Assembly: GCA_002102555.1 (NCBI GenBank)
Contig: MCFL01000348.1
Location: 1 to 23,027 of the forward strand
DNA: 23,027 bases
Reading direction: 5' to 3'
From: Catenaria anguillulae PL171
Taxonomy: Eukaryota > Blastocladiomycota > Blastocladiomycetes > Blastocladiales > Catenariaceae
Part shown: positions 19,873 to 23,027 of the stretch, in pieces
How the letters are laid out: the number at the start of each line of letters is the position of its first letter
Position numbering within the stretch: the stretch's first letter is position 1
Translations under genes and position numbers: made by a program
Notes under the pieces: generated by a model
Told to the model about the DNA's origin: nothing
Databases searched by the model: none
The model's input: the letters and a program-made list of their open reading frames with translations, nothing else

Positions 19873-21652
19873 ATGTATCGCGATTCGAGCATAGCCCCAG
19901 CCCATGTAGAACAACCAGCTGCTGCAATGGATGATTCTGACCTCGTCATCACTCTACTCTCGAGCAGCGACGAGGAAGAGGACGTCGTCACCTCGACAGA
20001 GTCTTTATCCGAGACATACCACAGCCGTAAGCGAAAACGGAAACCGAGCCCGGTTCGGCCAGAACCCGAGGAGCTCAAGCTCGTATCGGCGTTTGCGTCC
20101 ACCGAGGAAGCTGCGGCGGCTCTCTTTGGCCCCCCGCCCACCCCACCGCCAGCTTCGTTGTCCCCAAGCCAGAGTGGGATGATGCGACCAACGGATGCCT
20201 CAGAAAGCCATGAGCCCCTAACCCTGTAAAGCGGTCGCGGGCCCAACCGTCGACCGCCTCCTCGCCCAAAGCGACCCCCTCCCAAGCCGGAAGGCAGCAA
20301 GGCAGCATCAACCAATCCCTTTGACGACGACGACGAGTCTTGTTTGACATGTCCAATCGGATCGAACACATTGCCCCAGCCCGTGCGTATTCGTTTCCGT
20401 TCCCCACACTTGTTCCTCCTGGAACCAACCGAACAGTTTCTACAATCGACCTGCTCACATTGCGACTTGACGCCGCCACTTGCAGCGCGAGTCGATCACA
20501 AACCCATTATCCGCTCCATTTTTACAGGGCATGCACCTTCAGTTGTGGTCCCTGATTCAGAGTCTGTCCCCTTCTTTCATCGTATCTGTTTCATGCCGTG
20601 GTTTGCAATGAGCTTAATCCGTCACCTCGACCACGTCTTCCCATTCGGTCATTTCACAGAGAAGACGACGATCCCGTGATACCGAGCCTTCTCACAAGCA
20701 TGACTCCCGCCTGCACCAAAACTTGTCTCGAGACTCCCCTGTACTTCCCCGGTCAGTCACTCCACCCCCTGGCCCGCAACCGACCATGCCAACGTGCGTC
20801 CAGAGGATCCATACTCGATGGCTGTCGTGTTTTTCATGCGCTTGTCTGACCTTTTCCTTCATGTCCGTCCAGCATTCTTCCGCAAGCTCCACCGGCCCTC
20901 CACTTTTCCGAGAGGTCGTCGTCACCCCTCCCTTCCTCCACCGCAGCGGTCAGCTCCACGTCGAGGTTATTCAGACGTACCATTTCGCTCCGAATTCTTT
21001 CAGTTGACAACCACCTCGAGCAACAGCACATTGGCTCAATAACATGGGCGGTGAGCAGACTTTGGGTCTGTGCTTGATGAGCTCCACAATCTTTCTCAAT
21101 TTCCTCGCGACAGCCTCCTCCTCGCTCGTGGAGGAACAATTGTCACATCTGTGGCGACTCCTGATATGCTTGGGTTCTTGGCGAAAGAGACGTTGTGTGC
21201 GTGTTCCTATCGTTTATATGAGCTTGACCGGGTAAGATCACAGCAACTGACAGCCAATTGGGAGTGAAAACAGGCGTTTTCCTAGGAAAGGACACATTTG
21301 GACCGTTATCAGCATGCCATCGCTGAACAACAACGAATGGCTGCTCCTCTTCCCCCGCCATCGCAGCCCGCAGCTCAATCCGCTCGCCCAGACACCACCT
21401 CCAGCCGAGGAAGACAATGATTCTGGCGGTAGCAAGATTCGGCTCAAGATCCGCGACAAGAACGGTCAGGAGTTGAAAAACGGTTGTTCTGTCGACACGG
21501 CCCTTCCGCGTGCTCTTGGAGAGCTTTTGCAACAGGTTTGATATCCCACTGCCTCGGCGGCAAACTGCGACTTTTTGACCCTGACGACGAGCCGCTTGAC
21601 CTGGATGACGTGATTGGATCAACTGTGGAAGATGAAGATCAGTTGACTGTCA
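19873..21652 (+). CDS. RENi-family protein (Rad60/Esc2/NIP45 type): SIM plus two SUMO-like domains; frame-broken
   Basis: The N-terminus carries a textbook SUMO-interacting motif, DSDLVITLLSSSDEEED, then RKRKRK. Likely exons: 19873-20225, 20298-20382, 20486-20565, 20660-20793, 20873-21231 and 21286 onward. They give an acidic FDDDDES patch, PDSESRRRRSRDTEP, a Ser-rich linker, then SUMO-like domain 1 (TISLRILSVDNH ... ITWAVSR ... FGSVLDELHNLSQFPRD, SLLLARGG, TPDMLGFLAKETL). A linker follows, then domain 2 (SKIRLKIRDKNGQELKN ... LRLFDPDDEPLDLDDV ... DEDQLTV). This order is that of RENi proteins, which act in SUMO-linked genome stability. Reading through needs single-base shifts near 20340, 21063, within 21290-21420, and near 21530-21545. 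The 3' end is unsettled: a GTAAGT at 21653 suggests one more exon toward 21770. Exon borders are less sure than in the other genes. Confidence 0.7.
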
Positions 21653-21820
21653 GTAAGTCGTGTATGCATTCATTTTCACAATGTAAAGCTTTTCGAGCAC
21701 AAGAGTGCGTACCTAGCCAACTCTCCAAGCAAACTCTCCGCCACCACGGGAATCGAGATTTGTGGATAAACTGAGTGGATAAATACATGTAAACAGCGTA
21801 CAAACATAAAAACCAAGGAA

Positions 21821-22922
21821 TTAAGCACATCTCGCCTAGGTACACACTGCCATCAAGTGCACAACTGGCAATGACAGGCTGCCGGGGATGGAAGTCGACG
21901 CATGTCACACGCCACGGTGTCCAGGCAACTTGTACAGAATGGCTTGCTTTGCAACGTCCCAAACCACGACGAGCAATCGCCCAACGATCCGGATGCCGCG
22001 AGAGCTCCATCAGGGCTCCAACTGGGAAGAATCTGCGTTGAACGGTTTGGTCCGAGACGAGTCCAGGAAGCACAGACAGCATTCGACCTGCGACGGCGCT
22101 GAAAGGTTGACGTCCAAACCGGGCTGTTGCGTCCATCGAAACTGAGAGGAGGGATGTGCGATCCGGACTGAGCTTAAGGCCGCCACAGTATCTGTATGGC
22201 CGGAAAGCGTAAAGAGTGACTTTTTGGTCCGGATATCCCAAGCCTGGGAGCGAAGACAAAAGGAGGAACACCGGATGCGTTAGTTGCAGTGAGGGTAAGG
22301 CGAGTGGACAAGAACGCGCACGTACAGTGATTCCGTTATCGACACTTCCAGTGAAAAGCAGCTCGCCAGAAGAAAGGTCAGCAGCCAGCGCGCAAACAGG
22401 GAGATTTGTTGAGAGCCGGTCGACAGGCTGCTTCTGCCTAGTATCCCACACGAGCACATTTCCATCGTCGCCACCAGAAAGAACGAGAGTTCCTGAGCTG
22501 CGGCTTGTGGTAGCCACTTGCGAGACAATGCCAGAGTGAGCCTTGAACTGGCGAACACGCAAACCCGATGCGGCGATCGTATAGGGCGAGCGTATGATCA
22601 GCTGAAGCAGTGACAATGCAAGCCGAATCTGGGTCCATTCGAGTTTAGGAGGACTTCGATGGCCTTGCAGGACGGCCCAGTTTTTGCACTCGTTGTTGAC
22701 AGTCCACACTTGGACGGAGCGGTCAAAGGAGGCGGAAGCGAATGGTCACCGGACGGAGAAAACTTGACAGCATGAACCTGAGCACTGTGTGCGTCAAGCC
22801 GGACAATGGGGCTGGGCAGGGAGGAGGTACCTGGGTGTGCTTGGGTGTGCCGCAGCAACGGCGATCTGGTTTTGCTGGTTGTGAGGGACGGCGACGAGGG
22901 CCGCGGAGGACGATGATGACAT
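21821..22922 (-). CDS. U5 snRNP 40 kDa-type WD40 protein (Cwf17/SNRNP40); many frame breaks
   Basis: Starts at ATG 22922 (MSSSSSAALVAVPHNQQN). WD40 blades can be read in all three minus-strand frames in order: IVRLDAHSAQVHAVKFSPSG; ASASFDRSVQVWTVNNECKN with VLQGHRS; DPDSACIVTASADHTLALYD; LRVRQFKAHSGIVSQV with LVLSGGDDGNVLVWDTRQKQ; LLFTGSVDNGIT, an intron (about 22325 down to 22250, GTACGT...CCCAG), WDIRTKKSLFTLSGHTDTV; LKLSPDRTSLLSVSMDATAR; SWSPDGALAASGS; VVVWDVAKQAILYKLPGHRG; VTCVDFHPRQPVIASCALDG with SVYLGEM. These match Cwf17/SNRNP40, a Prp8-binding U5 snRNP subunit. Each joint between frames is a one-base gain or loss, mostly in short G, T or C runs; I count at least eight. The exact 3' end is unclear (first TAA near 21821). 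Such conservation of residues with broken frames suggests sequencing indels more than long decay. Confidence 0.8.
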
Positions 22923-23027
22923 GATTAAATGTGGAGCAACGGCCGGGAGATCTCTAGCTATGCTTCGATTCAATCTCATTGCATGGACAAACTGGGCTGA
23001 TACTGGCAGATCAAACAACCTGATTTA

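Noticed and set aside
20941-21063. An intron (GTTGAC...GAGCAG, about 56 nt) to explain the frame change before FGSVLDEL in the RENi gene
   Set aside because: It gives an open frame but discards TISLRILSVDNH...ITWAVSR, which fits the first strands of the SUMO-like domain better; a one-base error is preferred.
1-23027. CRISPR array, bacterial-style operon or biosynthetic cluster
   Set aside because: Genes are spliced, alternate in strand and belong to unrelated eukaryotic housekeeping families; no spacer-repeat array is present.

Overview
The window reads as nuclear DNA of a zoosporic (flagellated) fungus or a close opisthokont relative. The genes are rich in short introns (52-110 nt). The gene set pairs fungal-style housekeeping genes (NOP7/pescadillo, YPP1-like, CK2 beta, a RENi SUMO-like protein, a U5 snRNP WD40 protein) with IFT52, an intraflagellar transport subunit kept only where cilia are kept, and the Arp2/3 subunit ARPC2. 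A chytrid-type fungus fits best; the species cannot be named from sequence alone.

Layout. 1-236: 3' end of a pescadillo gene (+). 237-3877: a gene-poor stretch holding an A53 homopolymer, a complete non-autonomous hAT-type element with an 8-bp target duplication, a tetranucleotide repeat and a diverged tandem repeat of about 270-310 bp. 3878-7861: YPP1/TTC7-like gene (+, 4 exons). 7995-8782: a piggyBac-type non-autonomous element flanked by TTAA, whose right TTAA supplies the stop codon of the convergent gene at 8779-9725 (-, 3 exons, basic nuclear-type protein). 10036-11793: Ttd14-like NTPase (+, 8 exons). 12153-14279: a single-exon 708-residue protein (-) with a C-terminal ~30-residue repeat. 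14524-16437: IFT52 (+, 6 exons). 16712-17832: ARPC2 (-, 3 exons). 18216-19708: CK2 regulatory subunit beta (+, 4 exons). 19873-21652: Rad60/Esc2/NIP45-type (RENi) gene (+). 21821-22922: Cwf17/SNRNP40-type WD40 gene (-).

From 3.8 kb on the region is compact: genes mostly alternate in strand and share short divergent promoter intervals (9726-10035, 14280-14523, 17833-18215) or convergent 3' ends. The genes do not form one pathway. They cover ribosome biogenesis, plasma-membrane PI4-kinase scaffolding, cilium assembly, actin branching, CK2 signalling, SUMO-linked genome stability and splicing.

Two window-wide patterns stand out. First, all 22 introns placed firmly by homology and phase have a pyrimidine at donor position +4 (consensus GTNYGT), unlike the usual GTRAGT. 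Second, about 11 kb of coding sequence left of 19.3 kb shows no reading-frame break, while the three genes to its right carry many one-base shifts in otherwise well-conserved protein. That points to an assembly-quality boundary, or less likely to a block of recent decay.
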